Assembly (NCBI RefSeq): GCF_004340985.1
Contig: NZ_SLYB01000014.1
Location: 1 to 64,000, forward strand
Length of the DNA stretch: 64,000 bases
Direction: 5' to 3'
DNA from: Cricetibacter osteomyelitidis
GTDB taxonomy: Bacteria; Pseudomonadota; Gammaproteobacteria; Enterobacterales; Pasteurellaceae
The notes beneath the pieces were generated by a model. That model searched no databases. It was not told the DNA's origin and saw only the letters and a list, made by a program, of their open reading frames with translations. Every line of letters starts with the position of its first letter. Position 1 is the stretch's first letter. This document shows positions 47,584-60,862 of the stretch, piece after piece. The position numbers were made by a program, and so were the translations under genes.

Positions 47584-47925
47584 ATGGCATTAGGATGGTA
47601 TGAACTCAAACAAGCTAAAAACGGTCAGTTTATGTTCAACTTAAAAGCAGCAAACAGCCAGGTTATTTTAACTAGCGAATTGTACAAAACCCGTGCTTCG
47701 GCAGAAAACGGCATTGCATCAGTTCAAAAAAACGGTGTTGATGAAAAGAATTTTGAATTTAGAGAAAATAAAAACGGCGAACCGTATTTTATTTTAAAAG
47801 CGGCAAACCACCAAGAAATCGGTCGTAGCGAATATTATTCATCTCAGGCAGCCGCTCAAAACGGCGTAAAATCTGTGATGAATAATGCAGCCACAACGAC
47901 GATTAAAGATATAACAGCCGAATAA
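47584..47925 (+). CDS. YegP-family protein (two DUF1508 repeats)
   Basis: A 113-residue protein built of two repeats of the pattern (N/E)G(Q/E)xxFxLKAAN...I..SE.Y...A.A.NGI.SV, the YegP/DUF1508 family. Soluble, function unknown; in E. coli it is a growth-phase protein. It has its own ribosome site and terminator. Confidence 0.9.
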   Translation: MALGWYELKQAKNGQFMFNLKAANSQVILTSELYKTRASAENGIASVQKNGVDEKNFEFRENKNGEPYFILKAANHQEIGRSEYYSSQAAAQNGVKSVMNNAATTTIKDITAE

Positions 47926-47947
47926 TTAAGGCGTTTATTCTGAATTT

Positions 47948-47976
47948 AAGGCGTACACTTGGTACGCCTTTTTATC
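47948..47976. terminator. Terminator between the YegP-like gene and parC
   Basis: AAGGCGTAC / GTACGCCTT stem with a 5-nt loop, T run on the plus strand. Confidence 0.85.
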
Positions 47977-50230
47977 ATTTAATTTCCGCCTCAATCACTT
48001 CAATATCGACATTGGAATGTAAGCCTCTTGGTAACGCCGAACCTTTTCTCCCGCGTTCAGCACGGAATTTTTGTAGATCTTCCGGTTTTAAGGTGATTTT
48101 TCGTTTGCCGGAATGGAATACCAAGCTAGCGTTTTCGGAAATCAGTAACAATTTAGCCAATAATTCCGTGCGGGCTTTTGCGGCAGCCGCAGGAATAGTG
48201 ACGATTTTATTGCCTTTACCTTTGCTGAGTGCCGGTAAATCTGCCACAGGGAAAATCAACATTCTGCCCGCAGAGGTAATGGCCACTAAAAGTGCGGTGG
48301 AATTTTCGATTTTTTGGATTGGTAAGGCTTTAGCATTTTCAGGCAAACTTAACACGGCTTTACCGGCTTTATTGCGAGCGATCAAATCTTCAAATTTGCC
48401 GATAAAACCGTAGCCCGCATCGGAAGCAAACAGCAACGGTTGGTTTTCACTTTCCATTAACACTTGTTCTACTGTTGCACCGGCAGGTAAGGTGAGTTTT
48501 CCGGTTAATGGTTCACCTTGCGAACGGGCAGAGGGCAGACTCAGTGGATCTAAAGCGTAACTTCTACCTGTACTGTCCATAAATACCACAGGCTGATTGC
48601 TCTTGCCGTAAGCGTGCTGCAAGTAGTTATCGCCTGCTTTATAGTTCAAGCCTTTGGCATCAATGTCGTGGCCTTTGGCACAACGTACCCAGCCCATTTC
48701 CGATAATATTACGGTTACCGGTTCTGCCGGAGTCATATCACTTTCAGCAATAGCTTTAGCTTCTTCTCGCTCCACAATCGGCGAACGACGCGGACTGGCG
48801 TAAGTTTTGGCATCTTGTTGGATCTCTTTTTTGAGCAGCGTATTCAAACGGCGTTCTGAACCTAAAATCTGTTCCAAATTCAACCGCTCTTCTTCCAGTT
48901 TATCTTTTTCCGCTTGCAGTTCATGTTCTTCCAATTTAGCTAAATGACGCAAACGCAGGTTCAAAATAGCTTCAGCTTGTTCATCCGACAAATTAAAACG
49001 AGCCATTAACATAGGTTTTGGTTCGTCTTCGTTGCGGATAATATGGATCACTTCATCAATATTTAAGAAAGCAATCATCAAACCTTCTAAAATATGTAGT
49101 CGAGATAATACTTTATCTAAACGATAACGCAAACGGCGAGTAACCGTGGTGCGGCGGAAAGTTAGCCATTCTGCGAGAATTTGCAATAGGTTTTTGACTG
49201 CCGGTTTGTTATCAAGACCAATCATATTCATATTGATACGATAGTTTTTTTCCAAATCTGTGGAAGCAAATAAATGGCTCATCAGCGCATCGGTATCCAC
49301 ACGGTTGGAACGCGGTACGATAACCAAACGGGTCGGGTTGTCCTGATCGGATTCGTCACGGATATCTTCTACCATCGGCAGTTTTTTATTGTTCAGCATA
49401 TCGCCCAGTTGAGCCATAATTTTAGACGGTGAAGCCTGATGCGGGAATGCAGTGATCACAATTTCGCCGTCTTCTTTTTTCCACACCGCACGCATTTTGA
49501 TAGAGCCGCGGCCGGTTTCATAAATTTTTTGAATTTCGGTTTTCGGAGAGATAATTTCTGCTTCCGTCGGATAGTCCGGACCTTGTACGATATTCAGTAT
49601 ATCGCTTAACGTGGCATTAGGATTATCCAATAACTTCACGGCAGCATCAGCCATTTCGTTGATGTTATGCGGCGGAATATCCGTTGCCATACCCACTGCA
49701 ATACCGGTTGTACCGTTGAGTAAAATATGCGGCAGGCGGGCAGGTAGATATTGCGGTTCTTCTAATGTTCCGTCGAAGTTCGGTTGATAATCCACCGTGC
49801 CTTGTCCGAGTTCTGTAAGCAGAATTTCGGAAATTTTAGACAGGCGGGATTCCGTATAACGCATGGCGGCGAAAGATTTAGGATCATCCGGTGCTCCCCA
49901 GTTGCCTTGTCCGTCAACTAACGGATAGCGATAAGAGAAAGGCTGTGCCATCAGTACCATGGCTTCATAGCAGGCACTATCGCCGTGCGGGTGGAATTTA
50001 CCCAATACGTCCCCCACGGTACGGGCGGATTTTTTGTATTTCGCACTGGCATTTAAACCGAGCTCGGACATAGCATAGACAATGCGGCGTTGCACAGGTT
50101 TCAAGCCGTCGCCGATAAAAGGTAATGCTCTGTCCATGATGACATACATAGAGTAGTTGAGATAAGCACTTTCGGTAAAAGTGCGAAGCGGCATTTGTTC
50201 AACGCCGTCGTAGGTTATTTTGTTTTCCAT
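47975..50230 (-). CDS. parC: Topoisomerase IV subunit A
   Basis: Decatenating DNA-cleavage subunit, 751 residues. The catalytic Tyr is in [12 protein letters not shown]. The quinolone-resistance region [12 protein letters not shown] keeps the wild-type Ser and Glu. C-terminal beta-propeller present. Downstream of argO and parE on the same strand. Confidence 0.97.
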   Translation of the reverse strand: MENKITYDGVEQMPLRTFTESAYLNYSMYVIMDRALPFIGDGLKPVQRRIVYAMSELGLNASAKYKKSARTVGDVLGKFHPHGDSACYEAMVLMAQPFSYRYPLVDGQGNWGAPDDPKSFAAMRYTESRLSKISEILLTELGQGTVDYQPNFDGTLEEPQYLPARLPHILLNGTTGIAVGMATDIPPHNINEMADAAVKLLDNPNATLSDILNIVQGPDYPTEAEIISPKTEIQKIYETGRGSIKMRAVWKKEDGEIVITAFPHQASPSKIMAQLGDMLNNKKLPMVEDIRDESDQDNPTRLVIVPRSNRVDTDALMSHLFASTDLEKNYRINMNMIGLDNKPAVKNLLQILAEWLTFRRTTVTRRLRYRLDKVLSRLHILEGLMIAFLNIDEVIHIIRNEDEPKPMLMARFNLSDEQAEAILNLRLRHLAKLEEHELQAEKDKLEEERLNLEQILGSERRLNTLLKKEIQQDAKTYASPRRSPIVEREEAKAIAESDMTPAEPVTVILSEMGWVRCAKGHDIDAKGLNYKAGDNYLQHAYGKSNQPVVFMDSTGRSYALDPLSLPSARSQGEPLTGKLTLPAGATVEQVLMESENQPLLFASDAGYGFIGKFEDLIARNKAGKAVLSLPENAKALPIQKIENSTALLVAITSAGRMLIFPVADLPALSKGKGNKIVTIPAAAAKARTELLAKLLLISENASLVFHSGKRKITLKPEDLQKFRAERGRKGSALPRGLHSNVDIEVIEAEIK

Positions 50231-50248
50231 TTTTTCGTCAATATCTTA

Positions 50249-50869
50249 TTAATTTAACGTTATTGTATATTTTACTAAACTTGCTGCAATCAGCCACATC
50301 ACAATGCCGATGATGAAATCCAACACCTGCCATACAAACGGACGTCGGAAAAGTGGAATTAGCAATCGTGCGCCGTAGGCTAAACTTAAAAACCATAAGG
50401 CGGAAGTGAGCAGGCCACCGATTAGAAACAGTATTTTGTCCGATTGGCTCAATGTCCCGGCGATACTGCCGAGAATCATCACGGTATCAATATAAACGTG
50501 CGGGTTCAGCAAGGTGACGGCTAAAGTCAGCAACACAGCTTTAAGTGCGGTCTGTTTTGACTGAGAATTATCCATCGCCAGCACACTTTTGCCGCGATAA
50601 GCGGAAATAAAAGAACGCAAACCATACACAAACAAAAATACCGCACCGACAATCGCCAATACCAATGATGCCGTTGGGTTACTGCTGATGAGCGACCCCA
50701 TACCCAACACACCGATGCTCATCAGCACAAAATCGCATAAAAAACAGGTCAATGCGATTAAAAATGTATTCTGTTTCAATAACCCCTGCTTCAATACAAA
50801 CGCATTTTGCGCTCCAATGGCAACAATCAACCCGCTAGTCACTAAAAAACCTTGAAGTATGGTTTCCAT
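50249..50869 (-). CDS. argO: LysE/ArgO-type amino acid exporter
   Basis: A 206-residue, six-helix exporter of the LysE family; the start GFLVTSGLIVAIGAQNAFVLKQGL is typical of ArgO. It sits between parE and parC, 18 bp before parC. Substrate (arginine or lysine) is inferred from the subfamily. Confidence 0.88.
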   Translation of the reverse strand: METILQGFLVTSGLIVAIGAQNAFVLKQGLLKQNTFLIALTCFLCDFVLMSIGVLGMGSLISSNPTASLVLAIVGAVFLFVYGLRSFISAYRGKSVLAMDNSQSKQTALKAVLLTLAVTLLNPHVYIDTVMILGSIAGTLSQSDKILFLIGGLLTSALWFLSLAYGARLLIPLFRRPFVWQVLDFIIGIVMWLIAASLVKYTITLN

Positions 50870-51076
50870 TTATTTTTCTCTTTAAAATTGAATAATATAT
50901 TGAAATCTTTTAATATGTTTTAGCTGTTTACTAAGAGGCATCGATTATGTTAAAACATTTTCACCTTACAACCTCACAATATCCTTGATGAAAAAGTTGA
51001 TATTAAAAGTGCACCGGTATTATTAATTTCATGTTCGTCGAAAAGAAGTATGCTTACTACCGTCAGGCGAAACGGA

Positions 51077-53041
<1,965 letters not shown>

Positions 53042-53076
53042 TCAGGTGATTTTGGCTAATGATGGGATGAAGTGCG

Positions 53077-53253
53077 GTGAATTTCGGCAGAATTTTAGCT
53101 AATCCTGCTATAACGAAAAACAGTTCTTGTTGCCAACTGATTTTTTCGGATAAATCAACCGCAGCACTAAAAACCGATAGTAAAACGGATAATCAATATT
53201 TCCAATGGTGTGAAATCGAGCAAAAGCACTTTGTATTAAATGATAATTATTAA
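53077..53253 (+). CDS. Possible small ORF or gene remnant
   Basis: In the 289-bp gap between parE and the YwiC-like gene, a 58-codon reading frame from GTG 53077 encodes a tail with CCQLIFSDKS and YFQWCEIEQKHFVL. No family is recognised and no ribosome site stands out; the GTG is inside an uptake signal. It could be a decayed gene end. The rest of the gap is AT-rich. Confidence 0.2.
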   Translation: MNFGRILANPAITKNSSCCQLIFSDKSTAALKTDSKTDNQYFQWCEIEQKHFVLNDNY

Positions 53254-53264
53254 TAATGTTTTTA

Positions 53265-53969
53265 TTAAATTAATAATGCGATAAAAAAGAGTAAGGATAC
53301 AACCATTTCGATTAAGCCGATTTGTTTGACTGATAATTTTTGCCGTGGCAACCAATAAGCTCGAATCAATGCAATAATAAATGCCCCCGTTAACCACCAA
53401 TGTTGTAATGCTGCACACAGCAACAGGCAGGCAACATGAAACAGCAATGAAACATAATAATATTTCGGGTTTTTCCGTTCACGCATACTGGATTTTACAT
53501 ACAATGTCGTACCGATGAAAAATAATGACGGGTAAAGTGCAATATTGATCGCATGAAGATCCAGCGGATGATTAAATTCATAAGCCATAATTCCGGCGAT
53601 GGCGAAAATCGCAATGCCGGCAAAATCATTGAGTAAATTACGCTCATCTTTTTTCTTTACAAAATAAATTGAAAGGGCACTAAAAGGCAACATGGCGACA
53701 ATGGCATAAACGGTTTGCCAATGATAGAGGAAAACCGGTACAGAAAATACCGCACTTGCAATGCCGTAGATGAATGTCCATTTTTGATATTTTGCTAAAT
53801 TTTTGCCTTTGAACAGGCTGAAAAACGGGTAAGTGAATAAGTATAACGAGCACCAAGCTAATAAAAGAAATATATCCTGCCAAATAAGTGAACGGGAAAG
53901 CATACCGTATAAAAAAGGCAATAGTGCCATCACAATGGCGCCGTGCTGATTGGATATTAATAATTTCAT
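53265..53969 (-). CDS. YwiC-like membrane protein
   Basis: A 234-residue protein with about seven membrane helices. The N-terminus SNQHGAIVMALLPFLYG matches the QHGAW-type start of the YwiC-like family (PF14256), whose function is unknown; members often occur near nitrate or nitrite respiration genes in other bacteria. It overlaps the upstream gene by 4 nt. Confidence 0.75.
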   Translation of the reverse strand: MKLLISNQHGAIVMALLPFLYGMLSRSLIWQDIFLLLAWCSLYLFTYPFFSLFKGKNLAKYQKWTFIYGIASAVFSVPVFLYHWQTVYAIVAMLPFSALSIYFVKKKDERNLLNDFAGIAIFAIAGIMAYEFNHPLDLHAINIALYPSLFFIGTTLYVKSSMRERKNPKYYYVSLLFHVACLLLCAALQHWWLTGAFIIALIRAYWLPRQKLSVKQIGLIEMVVSLLFFIALLI

Positions 53970-54823
53970 TGATTGTCCTTAATCGTAAATGTCGCAAATA
54001 GCGGATTATGATCCGAAGATTCGGTATTTGTTGTCGTGGCTACTTTAATATTTAAACCGCGAACGTAAATATGATCTAACGGATGGGATAAAAATTGCAA
54101 GCGATAATCGGCGGTAAATTGGACTTCCTGCAAATTATTTTTAGTCGTTAAATCATTAAGCAATTCAATTCTGCCATCATTCCAAGAATTAAAATCACCG
54201 GCCAGAATAATCGGGCCCTTATGTTGGCTGATTTGATTAATCATCGGAGTAAGCTGATTTTTGTAGTTGGTCGGTGTCCATTCGAAATTGACTAAATGCA
54301 AATTAACTATCAGTAAAGATTCTCCGTTGGTTAAAGGATAGGCTGCGGCAACACCCACTTTTGGAATGATAATCCAAGGTTCTTGTTCCGAACCGGCACA
54401 GAAATAATGAGGGGCGGTTTTGGATAATAAATTAACACCGGATTCGCGTTTTCGATAAGAAAATGCGGACACATAAATTGATGTAGGAAAATTTATAAGC
54501 TGCTGAATATTCTGTTGATTCGTCACTTCTTGCAACAATAAAAAATCGGCTTTTTCAGCATATTGCCGTAATGCGGATTGCCAACCCGGATCACTGCCTT
54601 TGTGAATATTCCACACAACAATATTAAATTCTTGTGATGTAAATGGCGAAACTGATTTATCTGTTTGATAACATTGAAAAGAATCTGATGATTTGTTTAT
54701 AGTATAATCTAGTGACGTTGTGACTTTTGCTGGTGAAAATAACGAAATAGAAAAGTAAAGATAACCGATTACCGATAATAGTACCGCCAAAAGTGCGGTT
54801 AAAAATAAAGGAATTTTACGCAT
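53966..54823 (-). CDS. Endonuclease/exonuclease/phosphatase family protein (YafD-like)
   Basis: A 285-residue protein with one N-terminal membrane segment and a periplasmic-facing EEP domain: VVWNIHKGSD, LLLQEV (metal-binding Glu), GDFNSWND and SDHNPLF (catalytic Asp-His). Resembles E. coli YafD. Substrate unknown. Translationally coupled to the YwiC-like gene by an ATGA overlap. Confidence 0.82.
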   Translation of the reverse strand: MRKIPLFLTALLAVLLSVIGYLYFSISLFSPAKVTTSLDYTINKSSDSFQCYQTDKSVSPFTSQEFNIVVWNIHKGSDPGWQSALRQYAEKADFLLLQEVTNQQNIQQLINFPTSIYVSAFSYRKRESGVNLLSKTAPHYFCAGSEQEPWIIIPKVGVAAAYPLTNGESLLIVNLHLVNFEWTPTNYKNQLTPMINQISQHKGPIILAGDFNSWNDGRIELLNDLTTKNNLQEVQFTADYRLQFLSHPLDHIYVRGLNIKVATTTNTESSDHNPLFATFTIKDNQ

Positions 54824-54919
54824 TTTTGTGTATTTCCGGATTTATGCCTTTATAAAGAAATGAAGTTTACTTATACTACACATCATTTCCAAAAGCTCAA
54901 AATTAATTAAGGTCATTTT

Positions 54920-56242
54920 ATGAGCATTTACACCTATATTTGCTTTTTATCCGCCATGGCGATTTTGCTTGCGTTTATTACTCGTAAAATCAATGACAGA
55001 ATTCAATCTACCATTGCCATTACCGCTTCTGCGATGATTGGTTCGATGTTGCTATTGATTCTGGGATATTTCAATCTGTTCAACTTAGATGATATTGCGA
55101 CTAATGTAATGAAGCAGCTCGATTTCAAAAGTTTTTTATTAAACGGGATTCTGGGTTTCTTATTATTTGCGGGAGCATTAGGTATTAAGTTGCCGGTGAT
55201 GAAAGATCAAAAATGGGAAATCACCACTTTTGCTCTCTTTTCAACCTTAGCCTCCTCATTTATTGTCGGATTGTTAATTTATTTTGTGGCAAATTTGCTT
55301 GGAATGGGCATTGATTTTATTTATTGTTTATTATTCGGTGCTTTAATTTCACCTACCGACCCGATTGCCGTATTGGCGATTATTAAAAATTTACGGGCAC
55401 CGAAACGCCTTTCAATGCAGGTGGAAGGGGAGTCTTTATTTAATGACGGTGTAGGTTTAGTCGTTTTTATTACCGTTTTGACCGTTGCATTTAGCGGTCA
55501 AGAACCGACTTTTGGTCGTATTATCAGTTTGTTTTTACATGAAGCCGTAGGCGGTATTTTATTCGGTTTGGTATTGGGCTTCGTGGCTCATGTGCTTATT
55601 TCCAATACGGATGACGGTAGTTTGGAGATTTTATTAACTTTAACCGTGCCGACCGCAGGTTTTATGCTTGCCGGTTTATTACACGTTTCTGGTGCATTAG
55701 CGATGGTGGTTGCGGGGATTATGGTGGGAAACTGGACTCGTCAAAAAGGCTTTTCCGAACAAAGCCAGCGTTATCTCGATCATTTCTGGGAAATGATTGA
55801 TCATTTTTTAAATTCATTACTGTTTTTCCTCATCGGTTTTGCTTTATTGTTGGTGGATTTCACTTTCAAAGGCTTTATTTTAATGTTATTAGCCATTCCT
55901 ATTTGTTTGGCGGCACGTTATATCAGCTTATGGATTCCGTTCCAAGCAATGCAGCGTTTTAGAACCTATAACCCTTATACTTTGAAAATATTGACTTGGG
56001 GCGGATTACGCGGCGGTTTATCAATGGCAATGGCATTATCCGTTCCAAGCGGTGCTGCCTTTATCGGCGACGGTACGGATGTGCGGGATTTACTGTTGGT
56101 CGTAACCTATGCGGTGGTCATGTTCTCGATTCTGGTGCAAGGCATTACTATTGAACCGATGATTCAAAAATCAAAAACCGTCGATCCGAATCGTGAAGAA
56201 TATCTACGAAGCAGTGAACAAGTGGAAAAATCATCACATTAG
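54920..56242 (+). CDS. Na+/H+ antiporter, CPA1 (NhaP) family
   Basis: A 440-residue cation/proton antiporter with about twelve helices. Key motifs: ALISPTDPIAVLAI, EGESLFNDGVGLVVF (the ND pair of the transport site) and GGLRGGLSMAMALS. The C-terminal tail is short. Confidence 0.9.
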   Translation: MSIYTYICFLSAMAILLAFITRKINDRIQSTIAITASAMIGSMLLLILGYFNLFNLDDIATNVMKQLDFKSFLLNGILGFLLFAGALGIKLPVMKDQKWEITTFALFSTLASSFIVGLLIYFVANLLGMGIDFIYCLLFGALISPTDPIAVLAIIKNLRAPKRLSMQVEGESLFNDGVGLVVFITVLTVAFSGQEPTFGRIISLFLHEAVGGILFGLVLGFVAHVLISNTDDGSLEILLTLTVPTAGFMLAGLLHVSGALAMVVAGIMVGNWTRQKGFSEQSQRYLDHFWEMIDHFLNSLLFFLIGFALLLVDFTFKGFILMLLAIPICLAARYISLWIPFQAMQRFRTYNPYTLKILTWGGLRGGLSMAMALSVPSGAAFIGDGTDVRDLLLVVTYAVVMFSILVQGITIEPMIQKSKTVDPNREEYLRSSEQVEKSSH

Positions 56243-56273
56243 TGGCTGAGAAGTAACAAAATAGAATTACGTT

Positions 56274-57569
56274 ATGAATTTGACAGAACAACAAATACTC
56301 GCTTTTGATCATCAACATATTTGGCATCCTTATTCGTCTATCGGATCAAAGATGCCGATGTATACCGTAGAACGTGCGGACGGTGTGATTATTACTTTAA
56401 AAAACGGCCAAAAACTTATTGACGGAATGTCTTCTTGGTGGGCGGCGTTACACGGTTATAATCATCCCCGTTTAAATGCCGCAGCAACCGCACAATTAAG
56501 TCAAATGAGCCATATTATGTTCGGCGGTTTTACTCATGATCCGGCAGTGAAATTGGCACAAAATCTCACCGCACTTTTACCGCAAGCTCTGGATAAAATC
56601 TTTTTTGCCGATAGTGGTTCCGTTGCGGTGGAAGTCGCGATGAAAATGGCGATTCAATATCAACAGGCCAAAGGGGAATTTTCCCGCTATAAATTTGCTA
56701 CTATCCGTTCCGGCTACCACGGTGATACATGGCACGCAATGTCAGTGTGCGATCCGGTTACCGGAATGCATAATTTATTTTCCCAAAGTCTGCCTATTCA
56801 ATATTTTCTTCCGCAACCCGGAGTCAAATTTCATCAACAATGGGATGATAACGCTATTCAACCTCTGGCGGATTTGTTAGCTCAAAAGCATCAAGAAATT
56901 GCAGCATTGATTTTAGAACCCATCGTTCAAGGGGCGGGAGGAATGTATTTTTATTCGCCTGCTTATTTAGTGAAAGCGAAAGCCTTATGCGAACAATACG
57001 GAGTGTTGCTGATTTTTGATGAAATTGCCACGGGATTTGGTCGCACAGGAAAATTATTTGCCTTAGAACACGCAGATGTTGTACCGGATATTATTTGTTT
57101 AGGCAAAGCCCTAACCGGCGGTTATCTGACGTTGTCTGCCACGATTACTACCGCCCATATTGCCGAAACCATTTGTTCCGGTGAAGCCAAATGTTTTATG
57201 CACGGGCCGACTTTTATGGCGAATCCGCTGGCTTGTGCCATCGCCAATGAATCCATTAATCTTTTATTGGAAAGCCAATGGCAACAGAAAGTCAAACAAA
57301 TTGAGCAACAACTGACACAGGAACTGCAACCTGCCGGTTCGTTTCATTGTGTGAAAGAAGTACGGGTGTTGGGTGCCATCGGTGTGATTGAAATGCAGCA
57401 ACCGGTGAATATTGCAAGTTTGCAGCCGCGTTTTGTGGAACAGGGAATTTGGGTACGACCGTTTAGTCATTTAGTGTATATTATGCCGCCGTTTATTATT
57501 GAACCCGAACAGCTTTCTTTGCTGACCAAAGGATTAATCACAGCAATTAAGGACGAATATAATGAATAA
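56274..57569 (+). CDS. bioA: 7,8-diaminopelargonate synthase
   Basis: SAM-dependent transaminase of biotin synthesis, 431 residues. PLP-binding Lys is in [11 protein letters not shown]; also [11 protein letters not shown] and [12 protein letters not shown]. First gene of the bioA-F-G-C-D operon, the Haemophilus arrangement. Confidence 0.97.
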   Translation: MNLTEQQILAFDHQHIWHPYSSIGSKMPMYTVERADGVIITLKNGQKLIDGMSSWWAALHGYNHPRLNAAATAQLSQMSHIMFGGFTHDPAVKLAQNLTALLPQALDKIFFADSGSVAVEVAMKMAIQYQQAKGEFSRYKFATIRSGYHGDTWHAMSVCDPVTGMHNLFSQSLPIQYFLPQPGVKFHQQWDDNAIQPLADLLAQKHQEIAALILEPIVQGAGGMYFYSPAYLVKAKALCEQYGVLLIFDEIATGFGRTGKLFALEHADVVPDIICLGKALTGGYLTLSATITTAHIAETICSGEAKCFMHGPTFMANPLACAIANESINLLLESQWQQKVKQIEQQLTQELQPAGSFHCVKEVRVLGAIGVIEMQQPVNIASLQPRFVEQGIWVRPFSHLVYIMPPFIIEPEQLSLLTKGLITAIKDEYNE

Positions 57570-58725
57570 AGATTTTGCCGATTATCTGATCGAACTTAAT
57601 GCTATCGGGCAATGTCGTTCAATTCCGACGCTAAATCACCAAGGAAAATATATTGAACGTAACGGACAATCAATGTTGAATATGTCTTCCAACGATTATC
57701 TGGGATTGGCAAATGACCACGCATTACGCCGACAATTCTTACAAAAATACGGCGAAAATCTACCGCACTTCACTTCATCTTCTTCACGGTTATTAACCGG
57801 TTCATTTCCCGTTTATGATGACTTGGAAAAATTAATTGCACATCGTTTTCAGCGGGAAGCCGCATTGTTGTTCAACAGCGGTTATCACGCCAATATCGGC
57901 ATTTTGCCCGCTTTAGCGGATAAACAAACACTCATCGTGGCAGACAAATTAGTTCACGCCAGTATGATTGACGGTATTCGTTTAAGCGGTTGTGAATTTC
58001 AACGCTATCGTCATAACGATTATGAACATTTACGGCAAATTTTGCAGAAAAATCACCGCACTTTTAAGCGTATGATTATTGTCACCGAAAGCCTTTTCAG
58101 TATGGACGGTGATATGTGCGATCTGAAAAAATTGGTGGAATTTAAACAACATTTTGGCAATGTAATGCTTTATGTGGATGAAGCCCACGCTATCGGTGCC
58201 TGCGGTGAAAGCGGATTAGGCATTGCCGAACAACAAAATTGCATTGAACAAATTGATCTGTTAGTGGGAACATTCGGTAAAGCCTTGGCATCAATGGGAG
58301 CTTATGTGGTGTGTGATGCCATTCTCAGAGATTATTTGATTAATAAAATGCGACCATTGATTTTTTCAACGGCGTTACCGCCTTTTAATGTGGCTTGGAG
58401 TTATTTTTTATTCGAACGTTTACCGCAACTGGGCGAACAACGTCGTCATTTGACCGCTTTAAGCGAACATTTGCGTTCTGTTTTAAGCGAACGGTTACAA
58501 TGCAAAATGCCGAGCGAAAGTTATATTGTGCCTTACATTTTAGGGGATAATCAAAAAACGGTGGAAAAAGCACTGGCTTTGCAACGGCAAGGTTATTATT
58601 GTTTGCCGATCCGCCCGCCCACAGTGCCGCACGGTACATCAAGGATTCGTTTATCTTTAACCGCAGACATGACATTTGACGAACTGAATAGCTTTATTGC
58701 CGTATTATTGGAAAATCATTTATGA
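57562..58725 (+). CDS. bioF: 8-amino-7-oxononanoate synthase
   Basis: PLP-dependent condensation of pimeloyl-ACP with alanine; 387 residues. PLP Lys in [11 protein letters not shown], plus [10 protein letters not shown]. Overlaps bioA by 8 nt. Confidence 0.97.
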   Translation: MNKDFADYLIELNAIGQCRSIPTLNHQGKYIERNGQSMLNMSSNDYLGLANDHALRRQFLQKYGENLPHFTSSSSRLLTGSFPVYDDLEKLIAHRFQREAALLFNSGYHANIGILPALADKQTLIVADKLVHASMIDGIRLSGCEFQRYRHNDYEHLRQILQKNHRTFKRMIIVTESLFSMDGDMCDLKKLVEFKQHFGNVMLYVDEAHAIGACGESGLGIAEQQNCIEQIDLLVGTFGKALASMGAYVVCDAILRDYLINKMRPLIFSTALPPFNVAWSYFLFERLPQLGEQRRHLTALSEHLRSVLSERLQCKMPSESYIVPYILGDNQKTVEKALALQRQGYYCLPIRPPTVPHGTSRIRLSLTADMTFDELNSFIAVLLENHL

Positions 58726-59366
58726 AAACAAAACTGATCTCATCTCAACAACCTGATTTAATCGTCTATTTTGCCGGCTGGGGCACACCGGTGAGTGCGG
58801 TGGAACACTTGGCATTACCGCAAGGTTATGATTTATTGCTTTGTTATGACTATCGGAATTTAGATTTAGCCTTTGATTTTTTAGCTTATGAGCATATCCG
58901 ATTAGTGGCTTGGTCAATGGGTGTTTGGGTTGCCGAACAGACGATGACAAAATTACCGCTACTTTCGGCTACGGCGATTAATGGTACGGCATTGCCTTGT
59001 GACGATCAATTCGGTATTCCAAAAGCAATTTTTGAAGGTACATTAAGCGGTTTAAATGCGGTAACCCGCACTAAATTTGAACGCAGAATGTGCGGTGATA
59101 AACAAAATTTCACCCAATATCAACAGCTTAACGGACAACGTTCGGATGAGGAAATTCTCTCGGAATTAACCGCACTTTATGGCTTTTTGCAAAAACATAA
59201 CGAAACGGACAAAATACAATGGACAAAAGCTATTATCGGCTTACAGGATCGTATTTTTCCGGCGGAAAACCAACAGGCATATTGGACCAATCGAACAGTA
59301 ATTTCACCGGTGGATAAAGCCCATTATCTGCTTGCAGAATATCATTGCTGGGAACAATTATTTTGA
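58722..59366 (+). CDS. bioG: Pimeloyl-ACP methyl ester esterase BioG
   Basis: A 214-residue alpha/beta hydrolase that frees pimeloyl-ACP from its methyl ester, used in place of BioH. The nucleophile is the Ser in AWSMGVW. Overlaps bioF by 4 nt (ATGA). Confidence 0.94.
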   Translation: MKTKLISSQQPDLIVYFAGWGTPVSAVEHLALPQGYDLLLCYDYRNLDLAFDFLAYEHIRLVAWSMGVWVAEQTMTKLPLLSATAINGTALPCDDQFGIPKAIFEGTLSGLNAVTRTKFERRMCGDKQNFTQYQQLNGQRSDEEILSELTALYGFLQKHNETDKIQWTKAIIGLQDRIFPAENQQAYWTNRTVISPVDKAHYLLAEYHCWEQLF

Positions 59367-59374
59367 GAAACACA

Positions 59375-60151
59375 ATGAGCTTCGTTGATAAAAAATATGT
59401 GAAACAGAGATTTTCATCCGCCTTAACTCATTATGATCATCAGGCTATCGTGCAAAAACAGATCAACACTCGACTATGTGAATTACTCACCGATACGCAA
59501 CAGAGCCATTTTGCCGAAGTATTGGAAATCGGTTGCGGCACGGGGGATTTAACCCGCTTATTAATACAACATTTTACTGTGCAACAATGGGCGATTAATG
59601 ATCTTTGTCAGACGGAAGCATTTATTACGCCTTTGTTGGACGGTCAATCTTTCCGATTTTATTGCGGTGATGCAGAGCATTTATTACTGGAACAACAATT
59701 TGATCTTATTGCAGCGGCTTCGGCGATCCAATGGTTTCATCATAAACAAACCTTTTTACAATGGTGTGCGGCACATTTAAAGGAAAAGGGATTATTGCTA
59801 TTTAATGTGTTTTCGCCAAAAAATTTATTTGAAATCAAAACATTGACCGGAATCGGATTAGATTATCCGAGTATTGAACTATGGGAAATGTGGTTAAATA
59901 AAAATTTTGATATTTTACATCTTTCACAACAGGATATTATTTTATCTTTTTCTTCTCCCATGGCGGTGTTGCAGCATCTCAAACAAAGCGGAGTAACGGC
60001 AACCCATCAGCAGCAATGGACAAAAGGAAAGTTGAAAGCGTTCTGTGAAAATTACGAAAAAAACTACCGCACTTCCCATGAGCAGGACGGGCAATATTCA
60101 TTAACGTATTCGCCTATATTCTGTTTGGCACGCAAGAAAAATGAGCATTAA
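59375..60151 (+). CDS. bioC: Malonyl-ACP O-methyltransferase BioC
   Basis: Methylates malonyl-ACP to start pimelate synthesis. The 258-residue protein has the SAM motif EIGCGTGDLTRLL. The start at MSFVDKKYVKQRF fits the family; an upstream in-frame ATG at 59345 lies inside bioG. Confidence 0.95.
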   Translation: MSFVDKKYVKQRFSSALTHYDHQAIVQKQINTRLCELLTDTQQSHFAEVLEIGCGTGDLTRLLIQHFTVQQWAINDLCQTEAFITPLLDGQSFRFYCGDAEHLLLEQQFDLIAAASAIQWFHHKQTFLQWCAAHLKEKGLLLFNVFSPKNLFEIKTLTGIGLDYPSIELWEMWLNKNFDILHLSQQDIILSFSSPMAVLQHLKQSGVTATHQQQWTKGKLKAFCENYEKNYRTSHEQDGQYSLTYSPIFCLARKKNEH

Positions 60152-60152
60152 T

Positions 60153-60797
60153 ATGAATGATAATATTATTTTTATTTCCGGCATTGATACGGATGTAGGA
60201 AAAACCATTGCCACCGGGCTTTATGCCAAAAAACTGATGAATCAAGGCTTTTCGGTGATTACCCAAAAGATTATTCAAACAGGCTGCCAACAGCTTGCGG
60301 AAGATCTATTGGTACATCGTCGTTTACAAGGCATTGAACCGACGGACGAAGATAAACAAGGTCTAACCAGTCCTTATGTGTTCGCTTATCCTTGTTCGCC
60401 GCACTTGGCAGCGAAGTTGGAAAATCGTGAAATATCTGTAGAAATTATGCAAAAAACCACCGCACTTTTAGCGGAAAAATATGATTATGTGCTTATTGAA
60501 GGTGCGGGAGGGCTGTGTGTGCCTTATGATGAACGGCATACAATGCTGGATTACGTGCAATCACAAGGTTATCCGATTATTCTTGTTACATCAGGTAAAT
60601 TAGGCAGCATTAATCATACTTTATTGAGCTTGGAATTATGTAAAATCCGCCGCATTGCAGTAAAGGCGGTGTTATACAACCAATATCCCCAAACTGATTG
60701 CCTCATCGCCCGAGAAACAGAAAATTATTTACGAAATTATTTATTGCGAGAATTTCCAAATACAACATTTGAAATCGTAGAACAGATAAATGTATAG
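60153..60797 (+). CDS. bioD: Dethiobiotin synthetase
   Basis: ATP-dependent closure of the ureido ring. The 214-residue protein has the P-loop GIDTDVGKT and LIEGAGGLCVP. An ATG at 60141 overlaps the bioC end and would add four residues; 60153 fits the family better. bioB is not in the window. Confidence 0.95.
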   Translation: MNDNIIFISGIDTDVGKTIATGLYAKKLMNQGFSVITQKIIQTGCQQLAEDLLVHRRLQGIEPTDEDKQGLTSPYVFAYPCSPHLAAKLENREISVEIMQKTTALLAEKYDYVLIEGAGGLCVPYDERHTMLDYVQSQGYPIILVTSGKLGSINHTLLSLELCKIRRIAVKAVLYNQYPQTDCLIARETENYLRNYLLREFPNTTFEIVEQINV

Positions 60798-60862
60798 CAA
60801 CTTAAATCGTTTTATGGTCTAATAAACGGAATTTTCTTATTAATAACAATGTAAGGTTAAAA

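Noticed and set aside
50870-51076. Short plus-strand reading frame between argO and parE
   Set aside because: It runs into the parE gene on the opposite strand, has no ribosome site and no recognisable content.
53240-53260. Fur box near TGATAATTATTA
   Set aside because: The match is partial, the region is very AT-rich, and no promoter or iron gene is placed to use it.
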